From positions 2,418,001-2,482,000 of the forward strand of contig NZ_CP080376.1 of NCBI RefSeq assembly GCF_019443405.1: DNA of 64,000 bases, in the 5' to 3' direction. The notes under the pieces were generated by a model. That model did no database searches and had not been told where the DNA came from. It saw only the letters and a list, made by a program, of their open reading frames with translations. Within the stretch, counting starts at the first letter, position 1. The number at the start of each line of letters is the position of its first letter. This stretch comes from Brevundimonas sp. PAMC22021 (lineage in GTDB: Bacteria > Pseudomonadota > Alphaproteobacteria > Caulobacterales > Caulobacteraceae). Below, piece by piece: positions 34,870 through 47,221 of this stretch. Position numbers and translations under genes: made by a program.

Positions 34870-35424
34870 TTACGCCGCCAGGACGTTGCCGCCCACCGGG
34901 CGGTTGCAGGCGCACAGCTCGTCGGTCTGCAGCGCATCGACGACCCGCAGGGTGTCTTCCGGCGCGCGGCCGACGTTCAGGTTCGTCACATAGACGTGCT
35001 GAATGACGTTGTGCGGATCGACCACGAAGGTGGCGCGCAGGGCGACGCCCTCTTCCTCGTCAAGCACGCCAAGCGCGCGGGCCAGCTTGCCGCCGTTGTC
35101 GGCGAACTGCCAGATCGGCAGCTTGTCGAGGTCGGCGTGGTCGCGGCGCCAAGCCAGCTTGGTGAACTCGTTGTCCGTCGAACCGCCGAGCACCACGGTG
35201 TCGCGGTCCTCGAAATCCTTGCCGAGCTTGGCGAAGGCGGCGATTTCGGTCGGGCAGACGAAGGTGAAGTCCTTCGGATAGAAGAAGATGACCTTCCACT
35301 TGCCTTCGAAGCTGTCCTTGGTGACGGTCTCGAAAGCGGAGACGCCATTCTCTTCGTGGCTGTTGAAGCCCGGCTTCACGCCGGTGATCTTGAAGTCAGG
35401 CAGGGTTTGTCCGACGCCGAGCAT
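34870..35424 (-). CDS. ahpC: Peroxiredoxin AhpC (alkyl hydroperoxide reductase)
   Basis: This 184-residue 2-Cys peroxiredoxin reduces organic and hydrogen peroxides. Peroxidatic Cys57 lies in DFTFVCPTE. C-terminal cysteines 171 and 173 (ELCACNRP) are candidates for the resolving cysteine. It is divergent from katG across 258 bases and upstream of ahpD, with no ahpF. AhpD or a thioredoxin-like system is the likely electron donor. Confidence 0.95.
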   Translation of the reverse strand: MLGVGQTLPDFKITGVKPGFNSHEENGVSAFETVTKDSFEGKWKVIFFYPKDFTFVCPTEIAAFAKLGKDFEDRDTVVLGGSTDNEFTKLAWRRDHADLDKLPIWQFADNGGKLARALGVLDEEEGVALRATFVVDPHNVIQHVYVTNLNVGRAPEDTLRVVDALQTDELCACNRPVGGNVLAA

Positions 35425-35544
35425 CGCGAACTCCGTTTAGATTGATGATTGAGGCGGCCCAAGGGGGAGGAGCGCCGCCGACGCAGACCCATATGTGCCT
35501 CCGCCGGCGTGAAGTCAAATGGATCGTTCTGCCGTGCGGGATAG

Positions 35545-37926
<2,382 letters not shown>

Positions 37927-37935
37927 CGAGACGTC

Positions 37936-37965
37936 CCCCCGCCCGGCGCTGTTGTCGGGCGGGGG
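37936..37965 (+). terminator. Terminator after katG
   Basis: A perfect 10-bp G/C stem (CCCCCGCCCG / CGGGCGGGGG) with a 10-base loop, followed by CTCTTC, lies ten bases beyond the katG stop. Confidence 0.75.
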
Positions 37966-38026
37966 CTCTTCATAGATCAGATCAATGCCGTTTGATCCGG
38001 CGATAGCGAGCGCCTATGACGCCCGG

Positions 38027-38923
38027 ATGCTCCCCACCCTGCGTCAACTCCAGTATCTGAAGCTCCTCGCCGAGCACGGCTCGTTCAGCCGCGCCGCCGA
38101 GGCCGCCCACGTCAGCCAGCCTGCGCTGAGCGCCGGGGTACAGGAACTGGAGCGTATCCTGGGCGCGCCCGTGGTCGAGCGGACGCGCGGCGCGGTGCTG
38201 CTGACCGCCGTCGGGGCCGAGGCTGTCAAGCGCGCCGAGGACGTTCTGGCCCGCGCCGAGGACCTGGTGGAGGCGGCGCGCAACGCCGGCCGTCCCCTCT
38301 CCGGCCGCTTCCGCCTGGGGGTGATCCCCACAGTTGCGCCGTTTCTGTTGCCGGCCAAGCTGCCGGGTCTGCGCGACGCCTATCCCAAGCTCAAGCTGTT
38401 CATCCGCGAGGACCTGACGCCCCGTCTGATCGCCGCTCTGAAGGCCGGTCATGTCGATGCGGCGGTGATCGCCCTGCCCTATGAAGCCTCGGGCATCGAG
38501 CATGCGCGGATCGGCGACGACGAAATCCTGGCGGCGGCCCCGGCCGGCCACCCGCTGGCCCAAGGCGCGACCATCCGGCCGGGATCGCTGAAGTCCGACG
38601 ACCTGATCCTGCTGGAGGACGGCCACTGCCTGCGCGATCAGGCGCTGGCCGCGCTCGATATCGACCCGCCGCGCGGAGACGACGTGTTCGCCGCCACGAG
38701 CCTGCACACCCTGGTGCAGATGGTCGGGTCGGGCCTGGGCGTTTCCTTTCTACCCAGCATGGCGGTGAAGGCGGGCCTGGCCGACAATCCGGCCGTCGCC
38801 GTGCGTCCGTTCGCGCGCGAGGACGACCAGCCGCCCCGCCGCGAGATCGTCGTCGCCTGGCGCTCCGGCTCCAGTCGCGCGGCCGAGGCGCGCCTGCTGG
38901 CCGAGGCCCTGACGCTCGACTAG
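38027..38923 (+). CDS. oxyR: OxyR-type LysR family regulator with a single cysteine
   Basis: A predicted 298-residue LysR regulator. The N-terminal helix-turn-helix is in LAEHGSFSRAAEAAHVSQPALS. The peroxide-sensing segment EDGHCLRDQA contains Cys201, aligned with E. coli OxyR Cys199. The position of the disulphide partner (E. coli Cys208) is Leu210, and no other cysteine exists in the protein. Location next to katG and ahpC supports the OxyR role. The start MLPTLRQLQYL was preferred over an open upstream frame. Confidence 0.9.
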   Translation: MLPTLRQLQYLKLLAEHGSFSRAAEAAHVSQPALSAGVQELERILGAPVVERTRGAVLLTAVGAEAVKRAEDVLARAEDLVEAARNAGRPLSGRFRLGVIPTVAPFLLPAKLPGLRDAYPKLKLFIREDLTPRLIAALKAGHVDAAVIALPYEASGIEHARIGDDEILAAAPAGHPLAQGATIRPGSLKSDDLILLEDGHCLRDQALAALDIDPPRGDDVFAATSLHTLVQMVGSGLGVSFLPSMAVKAGLADNPAVAVRPFAREDDQPPRREIVVAWRSGSSRAAEARLLAEALTLD

Positions 38924-38938
38924 GACGGCAGGAGTGGT

Positions 38939-39415
38939 TCAGCCGAACAGCCGCTGATCCCACCAGACGGGCGTCTCCAGCCCCGGTTTGACGCGCGCGA
39001 ACTCAGGATGGGCGGCGTTGAAGACGAAGTTCCGCTCCATGCGCGCTACGACCGAGGGTACGATCAGCACCGCTGAGCGCCCTTGCGCGAACCAGTCCCG
39101 GCCAAAGGCGCGCGCCGCCGCCCCGCCCGGCGCCGCCCAGTCGGGAACAAGGTCCGGGTTGACCATCTCGTAGGACAGGCCGGCGGGAAGATGGATTTCG
39201 ACATAGTGCTGGCCGTTCGGCAGTTCGCCGCCGAAGTGGACCAGCTTCTCCAACATGGCGGTGGAATAGTGTTCGGCGGCGTAGACCGCACGCTGGCCCG
39301 CCTCGTGCCAGCGGCCCGACGCCAAACGCGCGCCCCCGTCGCTCCAAATCGGATGCTCGCCGCGCGGATCGCCGATGCGGTAGGCCTTCAGCGCATCGTC
39401 CAGCCGGCGAACCAT
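38939..39415 (-). CDS. RES family toxin
   Basis: This 158-residue RES-domain protein matches toxins of RES/Xre modules, which deplete NAD+ in characterised cases. It shows the family pattern: an early YRIGDP, the R-G/SGRWHEAGQRAVYAAEH block, STAMLEKLVH and a C-terminal NAAHPEFARV..PVWWDQRLF. It begins two bases after the stop of the upstream antitoxin-like gene. Activity here is inferred from the family. Confidence 0.9.
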   Translation of the reverse strand: MVRRLDDALKAYRIGDPRGEHPIWSDGGARLASGRWHEAGQRAVYAAEHYSTAMLEKLVHFGGELPNGQHYVEIHLPAGLSYEMVNPDLVPDWAAPGGAAARAFGRDWFAQGRSAVLIVPSVVARMERNFVFNAAHPEFARVKPGLETPVWWDQRLFG

Positions 39416-39417
39416 GC

Positions 39418-39885
39418 CTAGACGGCGAAGCCCGCGTCGGCGCGCCGCACCAGATTGATCACGGCGTCGGCTCCGGCCGAACTGGATTGGGCCATGCTCA
39501 AGGGCGTGCGCCCATTCAGCAGCGGGTGCGGCCGGTTCAGGAAGCGGGCGATGGCGGCGGTGTCGCCGTGATAGACGCGGCTGACCGCATCCACCACGCG
39601 GCCGACCTCGTACAAGCGCTCGCTCATCTCGCGCGACAGCGGCTTGCGATTGGTCCGGGCGCGGCGCAGCGTCGCCTCCGGGATCAGCTGACCCACCACA
39701 TGCGGCATGCCGATGACTTCACCCAGGGCCGCGGCGGAAGTCGGTTTCAGTCCCCGCGACACTTGGTCGGCCAAGGCGATGTCGTCCAGCACGGCGCCGT
39801 CCTTCAGCCCCAGCAGCCGACCGATGCGGGCGGCGTCGCTGGCCGGAAGGGCCTCGGGCTGGGCGTAGATGTCGAGGGCGGTCAT
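39418..39885 (-). CDS. Xre/MbcA/ParS-type antitoxin of the RES pair
   Basis: This 155-residue protein has an N-terminal helix-turn-helix-like region and a C-terminal toxin-binding DUF2384-type domain. That domain is recognised from LSREMSERLYEVGRVVDAV, then RFLNRPHPLLNGRTPLSMA and a C-terminal AVINLVRRADAGFAV. It directly precedes the RES toxin. Such antitoxins usually repress their own promoter. Confidence 0.9.
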   Translation of the reverse strand: MTALDIYAQPEALPASDAARIGRLLGLKDGAVLDDIALADQVSRGLKPTSAAALGEVIGMPHVVGQLIPEATLRRARTNRKPLSREMSERLYEVGRVVDAVSRVYHGDTAAIARFLNRPHPLLNGRTPLSMAQSSSAGADAVINLVRRADAGFAV

Positions 39886-39963
39886 CAAGCGGCTTTCGTC
39901 ATGTGACGCACAGATAATCGCCAAATGACGCCGCCGCAAGGTCGGGGATGGCGCCATGAAAAA

Positions 39964-39989
39964 GGGCCGGCGGATCGTTCCGCCGGCCC
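39964..39989 (-). terminator. Terminator after acnA
   Basis: A perfect 11-bp stem (GGGCCGGCGGA / TCCGCCGGCCC) with a TCGT loop lies 26 bases after the acnA stop. It separates acnA from the antitoxin gene downstream on the same strand. Confidence 0.8.
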
Positions 39990-40014
39990 TCGTCATCTTG
40001 GCTTCACCGCCGCC

Positions 40015-42783
<2,769 letters not shown>

Positions 42784-43144
42784 AGGGAGGGGTTCCTCTG
42801 ATCAGCGCCGCCCGACAATCCGGTTGCGCCTTCGCGCGCTGGACGCAGGGGCGCACAGGTCCCCGGCGCGCGCGGCGAAAGCCTGCTGCGGCGAGCCTGC
42901 CTATAATCCCGCAACCGTTAGCCGTCCATGTATCCACGCCGCCCGCAGGGACATTGAGAACGGCTCGCATGACAGCGAGGCATACTCTGCCTCACCCTCC
43001 CCACATTGGGGAGGGTGGCCGCGCAGCGGCCGGGTGGGGGCGGCAAGGCAAGGCCGCACAGGATTGTGGATGCGTCGCCTGGCCCTCCCCACCCGACTTC
43101 GCCTACGGCTCAGCCACCCTCCCCGAAACAGGGAGGGAGAGCTT
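42784..43144. other. Intergenic region between acnA and ccmA
   Basis: These 361 bases separate divergent genes. The right half is the palindromic repeat at 42990-43138. The left half (42784-42989) should hold the acnA promoter and shows no other recognisable element. Confidence 0.6.
42990..43138. repeat. Palindromic intergenic repeat, copy 2
   Basis: Several nested palindromes lie here: CACCCTCCCC/GGGGAGGGTG at the left, GGCCGCGCAGCGGCC, and CCACCCTCCCC near the right end with terminal GGGAGGG. The whole resembles the copy at 8015-8147 in layout and in the recurring CTCCCC/GGGGAG modules. Its right end provides the purine-rich ribosome-binding site of ccmA. Confidence 0.8.
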
Positions 43145-43771
43145 GTGATCGTCGCCTCCGTCACCGTCACGTCCCTGACCCTCTCGCGCGGCGAGCGCAC
43201 GCTGTTCCGCGACCTGTCGCTTCATCTCCGCGCCGGAGAGGCCGTGGCGCTGACGGGCGCCAACGGCGCGGGCAAGACCTCGCTGCTGCGGGCGGTTTCA
43301 GGTTTCCTCAGACCGGATGGCGGTGAAGTGGCCTTCGCAGATGCGACGGGCGACCGCATCGAACCCGAGACCGCGCGCGGCCGCGACCTGCACCTGCTGG
43401 GTCATCTCGATGGGCTTAAAGGGCAACGCACCGCGCGCGACGAACTGACGTTTCAAACGCGGTGGCTGGGCGGAACGGACGCGGGCGTGGCCGAGGCGGC
43501 GGATCGACTGGGGCTCGCCCCATTGCTCGACCTGGAAGTGCGCCGGCTCTCGGCCGGACAGCGGCGCCGGCTGGCCTTGGCCCGGCTGATCGCCGCGCCG
43601 CGTCCGCTTTGGCTGCTGGACGAACCCTTGAGCCCGCTGGACACGCGCTGGAGGCGGGCGGCCGGAGAGCTGATGCTGGCCCATCTGGATCGGGGCGGCC
43701 TGATCCTGGCCGCCGTGCACGATCCCCTGCCCGTCGCCGCCCGCGCGTTCGAGATCGGGGCTGGGCGTTGA
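43145..43771 (+). CDS. ccmA: Haem exporter ATP-binding protein CcmA
   Basis: This 208-residue ABC ATPase belongs to cytochrome c maturation system I and drives release of holo-CcmE. Walker A is [11 protein letters not shown] (about residues 38-48), the signature is [15 protein letters not shown] and Walker [13 protein letters not shown]. It has a GTG start preceded by GGGAGGGAG, which belongs to the adjacent palindromic repeat. The stop overlaps the ccmB TTG start. Confidence 0.93.
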   Translation: MIVASVTVTSLTLSRGERTLFRDLSLHLRAGEAVALTGANGAGKTSLLRAVSGFLRPDGGEVAFADATGDRIEPETARGRDLHLLGHLDGLKGQRTARDELTFQTRWLGGTDAGVAEAADRLGLAPLLDLEVRRLSAGQRRRLALARLIAAPRPLWLLDEPLSPLDTRWRRAAGELMLAHLDRGGLILAAVHDPLPVAARAFEIGAGR

Positions 43772-44436
43772 TCCGCGCGCTGGGCATTCTTTATCGGCGC
43801 GAACTGGCGCTGGCCTGGGGCGGAGGCGGAGGCGCGCTGCTGGCCTGCGCCTTTCTGCTCTGCATGACGACGATGATCCCGCTCGCGGCCGGCGGCGATC
43901 CGCGCGTGCTGAGCCCCGTGGCCTCCGGCCTGACCTGGACGGCGCTGGCGTTGGCGTCGCTGCTGTCGCTGGAGCGAATGTTCGAGCGCGATCACGAGGA
44001 CGGGGCGCTGGATCTCCTGGCGACCGGTCCCGTGCCGCTGGAGGGCGTCGTGGGCGTCAAGGCGCTGGCGCACTGGACGGCGACCGGCCTCCCGCTGGCG
44101 CTTGTCGCGCCCGTCGCGGCCCTCGCCTTGGGACAGTCGGGCGATCTTGCCCCGCTGACGCTGCTGACGGCGCTGATCGGAGGGCTGAGCTTTTCCTTCA
44201 CCGGCGCGCTCGGGGCTGCGCTGGCGCTGGGGGCTCGCCGCGGCGGGCTGCTGATCGCGGTGATCGTCCTGCCTCTGTTCATCCCGCCGGTGGTGTTCGG
44301 CGCGGGCGGACTGCAACGCGGGGTGCTGGACCAGCCCGTGGGTCCGGCCCTGGCGCTGCTCGGCGCCTATGTGCTGTTCGCGGTCGTGATCGCGCCGCTC
44401 GCGGGCGCGGCGGCCATTCGCAATGCGCAGGGCTGA
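43768..44436 (+). CDS. ccmB: Haem exporter permease CcmB
   Basis: A 222-residue membrane protein with six hydrophobic helices. The start is a TTG overlapping the ccmA stop (TTGA), which gives the family N-terminus [17 protein letters not shown]. The segment [18 protein letters not shown] is the conserved CcmB cytoplasmic loop. The protein forms the ABC complex with CcmA and CcmC. Confidence 0.92.
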   Translation: MIRALGILYRRELALAWGGGGGALLACAFLLCMTTMIPLAAGGDPRVLSPVASGLTWTALALASLLSLERMFERDHEDGALDLLATGPVPLEGVVGVKALAHWTATGLPLALVAPVAALALGQSGDLAPLTLLTALIGGLSFSFTGALGAALALGARRGGLLIAVIVLPLFIPPVVFGAGGLQRGVLDQPVGPALALLGAYVLFAVVIAPLAGAAAIRNAQG

Positions 44437-44479
44437 GGCGCTTGCCCGCACCCCGGCCGCCGCGTAAGCGCTGATCCCG

Positions 44480-45199
44480 ATGTTCGGCCTGTCGAACCCT
44501 GCTCGCTTCATGGCCTTCACCCGGCCGCTGACGCCCTGGCTTTGGGGCGCGGCGGGCGTGCTGCTGGCGGTCGGGTCCTGGCTGAGCTTTTCCGCCCCCG
44601 CCGATTACCAGCAAGGCGACACCGTGCGGATCATGTTCGTGCACGTGCCGGCCGCCTCGATCGGCCTCGTGGCCTATGCGGCGCTGGGCGTATCCAGCTT
44701 CTTCGCTCTGGTGTTCCGCCATCCGCTGGCGGATGCGGCGGCAAGGGCGGCGGCCCTGCCGGGCGCGGCCTACACGGCGCTGGCGCTCGTCACAGGTTCG
44801 CTGTGGGGCCAGCCGATGTGGGGAACCTGGTGGGTGTGGGACGCGCGGCTGACCAGCGTGCTGGTGCTGTTCCTGTTCTATCTCGGCTACATGGCCCTGC
44901 GGGCCTCGATCGACGACGAGGCGCGCGCGGCGAGGGCTGCGGCGGTGCTCGGCCTGGTCGGCCTGATCAACCTGCCGATCGTGAAGTTCTCGGTCGACTG
45001 GTGGAACACCCTGCATCAGCCGGCCAGCCTGCTGCGCGCCGGAGGATCCTCGCTGGCGCCGCCCTATCTGCAGGCGCTCTTGGTGATGATGGCGGCATAC
45101 GGCGTGCTTTTCGTGGCGTTGTGGCTGACCGCCATCCGTACGGAGGTGCGCCGCCGGCGGGTGCAGTCGCTGCGCGCGCGCCGGGCGCTGGAGGCGTGA
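44480..45199 (+). CDS. ccmC: Haem-handling membrane protein CcmC
   Basis: This 239-residue protein has six membrane helices. The tryptophan-rich periplasmic motif WGTWWVWDARLTS (about residues 113-125) marks it as a haem-handling protein that loads haem onto CcmE. The conserved histidine in FVHVPAA is also present. The stop overlaps ccmD (TGATG). Confidence 0.95.
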   Translation: MFGLSNPARFMAFTRPLTPWLWGAAGVLLAVGSWLSFSAPADYQQGDTVRIMFVHVPAASIGLVAYAALGVSSFFALVFRHPLADAAARAAALPGAAYTALALVTGSLWGQPMWGTWWVWDARLTSVLVLFLFYLGYMALRASIDDEARAARAAAVLGLVGLINLPIVKFSVDWWNTLHQPASLLRAGGSSLAPPYLQALLVMMAAYGVLFVALWLTAIRTEVRRRRVQSLRARRALEA

Positions 45200-45351
45200 T
45201 GATCGACCTGGACATGAGCCCCTACGCCGCCTTTGTCTGGCCGGCCTGGGCGATCAGCGGCGTCGTGCTGGCCGCGCTGGTCGTGCGCGCGGCGGCCGCG
45301 GCCCGGCGCTGGAAGGCGGCGCTGCGCGACCTGGAAGCCGGCGATGAATAG
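45199..45351 (+). CDS. ccmD: Haem exporter small subunit CcmD
   Basis: This 50-residue protein has one membrane helix, flanked by MSPYAAFVWPAWAIS and a basic RRWKAALRDLE tail, the usual CcmD layout. Too short for many gene finders, it is supported by position: it overlaps the ccmC stop by one base and the ccmG start by eight bases. Confidence 0.9.
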   Translation: MIDLDMSPYAAFVWPAWAISGVVLAALVVRAAAAARRWKAALRDLEAGDE

Positions 45352-45868
45352 ATGGTTGGCGCTGGCCCCGCTGGTGGTGCTGGCGGCGCTGGCCGCCCTG
45401 TTCATCGGCTGGTCGCTGAAGCGCGATCCGGTAATCAAGCCGGACGCCATGGTCGGCCAGATGATCCCGGCTTCGAGCCTGCCGCAGCTTGATGAGGGAG
45501 CCGCGGCCGACCTGCGTACTTTGGCGGCCGGACGTCCGGTGCTGGTGAACCTGTTCGCCTCCTGGTGCGCGCCCTGCCGCATCGAGCATCCCAAGCTGAT
45601 GGAGCTGAAGGCCCGGGGCGTGGTCGTGATCGGCGTGGCCTACAAGGACGAACCGGTCGCCACGCGCGCCTTTCTGGAGGAAATGGGCGATCCATTCGAC
45701 GCCGTGCTGGTCGATCGCGAGGGACGGTTGGGCCTGGACCTCGGCGTCTCGGGGGTGCCGGAGACGTTCGCGGTGGACGCGTCCGGCCGTATCCGCGCCA
45801 AACAGGCCGGCCCCTTGCTGGACGACCGCGACGTCACGCGCCTGACGCAGGCGCTTCAGAGGCGTTAA
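45344..45868 (+). CDS. ccmG: Thiol:disulphide oxidoreductase CcmG/DsbE
   Basis: This 174-residue membrane-anchored thioredoxin-fold protein reduces the CXXCH cysteines of apocytochrome c. There is an N-terminal anchor (about residues 5-24), then FASWCAPCRIEHP with the redox pair, and GVPETFAVD carrying the cis-proline. It ends the ccmABCDG series. ccmE, F and H are not in the window. Confidence 0.93.
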   Translation: MNRWLALAPLVVLAALAALFIGWSLKRDPVIKPDAMVGQMIPASSLPQLDEGAAADLRTLAAGRPVLVNLFASWCAPCRIEHPKLMELKARGVVVIGVAYKDEPVATRAFLEEMGDPFDAVLVDREGRLGLDLGVSGVPETFAVDASGRIRAKQAGPLLDDRDVTRLTQALQRR

Positions 45869-45902
45869 CCTTTTTCCGACGGATTGCGTTAACACTCCTG
45901 GA

Positions 45903-46136
45903 ATGAGCGCGATTCGTCCCGGACTGCCGCAGATCGTTCCGCAACCCGCGGACGCCGGTCGCGCGCGCTCGGCTCAGGCCGCCGCCTTCTTCCGCGCCGC
46001 CGTGGATCAGACCCAGGCAACGGCTCAGGCCTCAGCGTCCGCCCCCGCCGTGGTCACAACGCGCGCGACCAGCGCGCCGGCGCCCGACCCCAGCCGGCCT
46101 CTGCGGCCCGGGTCTCTGCTGGACATAAGGATCTAG
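45903..46136 (+). CDS. Short Ala/Pro-rich hypothetical protein
   Basis: A possible 77-residue protein begins MSAIRPGLPQIVPQPA. The composition is Ala, Pro, Arg and Ser rich, with no hydrophobic span, and it ends SLLDIRI. It may be real because the start lies 34 bases after ccmG and the stop just before the convergent peptidase gene, with no better frame. Two TTAAC tetramer-like sites upstream (45866, 45889) were noted but not assigned. Confidence 0.45.
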   Translation: MSAIRPGLPQIVPQPADAGRARSAQAAAFFRAAVDQTQATAQASASAPAVVTTRATSAPAPDPSRPLRPGSLLDIRI

Positions 46137-46139
46137 AGG

Positions 46140-46889
46140 TCAGCTCCAGCCGCGGCTGGCGATATACTGTTCAAGCGCGGCGATGCGCGTGTCGTCGGAC
46201 GGGTGGGTCGAGGCGAACTGCGGAACCTGGCTTTCGCGCTGCGCCGCCATCAGCCGCCACAAGGCCACCGACTGGCTGGGTCGCCACCCCGCCCCCTGCA
46301 GGTAATCGACACCAAGCCGATCCGCCTCCAGCTCGTCGCGCCGCGAGTAGGGCAGGAGGATGCCGTACTGCGCGCCCAACCCGCCGATCGCGCCCACAGC
46401 CTGGCCATAGTCGCCGGCGACGCGCGTGCCCAACTGCAGCGCCGCATTGGTCAGGGTGCTGGAAGAGGTGCGCTCGGCCGCGTGCTGGGCGACCACATGG
46501 CCGATCTCGTGTCCGATCACCGCCGCCAGCTGATCGTCGTTCTGCACCAGGCTCAGCAGACCCGTGGTCACGCCGATCTGGCCCGACGGCAGCACAAAGG
46601 CGTTGGGGCTCTGGTTTGTGAAGACGGCGTATTCCCAGGTCCGGTTCCCCAGCCCCGCCGCCTGCACCAGACGGTCTCCGATGCGGCGGATACGATCCAC
46701 CTGAGCGCCGGTGGTGACCGCGTTCTGGGTCCGCACCTGTTCGGCCCAGGCGGCGTTGGATTGCTGCACCAGCGAGCCGTTGTCGACGATCAGCAGCTGG
46801 TTGCGCCCCAGCGCCTCATTGTAGGCGCAGGCGGCCAGGGCGGCGCTGGCCGAGGCGGCGAGCAAGGCGATGCAAACGGCGCGGGTCAT
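46140..46889 (-). CDS. M48 family zinc metallopeptidase, lipoprotein
   Basis: This 249-residue periplasmic peptidase starts MTRAVCIALLAASASAALAAC, with a lipobox cysteine at about residue 21. A CAGGAG site lies upstream of the ATG. The zinc motif is GHEIGHVVAQH with a downstream ELEADRLGVDYL block providing the third ligand. It resembles YggG/LoiP-type proteins that act on envelope proteins. Transcription runs away from the tRNA remnant. Confidence 0.92.
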   Translation of the reverse strand: MTRAVCIALLAASASAALAACAYNEALGRNQLLIVDNGSLVQQSNAAWAEQVRTQNAVTTGAQVDRIRRIGDRLVQAAGLGNRTWEYAVFTNQSPNAFVLPSGQIGVTTGLLSLVQNDDQLAAVIGHEIGHVVAQHAAERTSSSTLTNAALQLGTRVAGDYGQAVGAIGGLGAQYGILLPYSRRDELEADRLGVDYLQGAGWRPSQSVALWRLMAAQRESQVPQFASTHPSDDTRIAALEQYIASRGWS

Positions 46890-46975
46890 GACGGGCTCCT
46901 GCGGCAAAGTTGAACGCAGGAAAACCGGCGATGCGCGCAGAGGTTCCTGCGACGAAACGCGCTGCCCCCCAAAGC

Positions 46976-47007
46976 AAAAAGGCCCGGTCCGAAGACCGAG
47001 CCTTTTT
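46976..47007. terminator. Hairpin terminator, probably of the former tRNA-Gly gene
   Basis: AAAAAGGCCCGGTC and GACCGAGCCTTTTT form a near-perfect stem (one mismatch) with a CGAA loop. On the minus strand it ends in T's and starts 11 bases beyond the CCA end of the tRNA remnant, as expected for a tRNA terminator. Confidence 0.75.
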
Positions 47008-47017
47008 GCGTTTCGAT

Positions 47018-47063
47018 TGGAGCGGGCGATGGCTGATCGAACGCCCGACCCTCACCTTGGCAA
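47018..47063 (-). pseudogene. Decayed 3' half of tRNA-Gly(GCC), probable attachment-site remnant
   Basis: Read on the minus strand, this 46-base stretch holds an anticodon loop TTGCCAA (GCC anticodon), a variable-loop-like GGGTC, TTCGA of the T loop, and CGCCCGC plus TCCA as the acceptor 3' strand with discriminator and CCA. The T-stem 3' side has mismatches and an extra base, and the 5' half is missing. A terminator follows it and an integrase lies beside it, as at an integration site. Confidence 0.62.
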
Positions 47064-47221
47064 CGATGCCAGATTGGTTTTTCCCGCGATTGATGCTTGC
47101 TTCTGCAGATAGACAACACCTTGAAAGTAGGACGGTTTTCTTCTTACCTCCACCTTCCAGCGATTGGCCGGGATTACCTCGAGTTGATGCCGGCTGATGA
47201 CCATCTGATGACCAGAACGCC

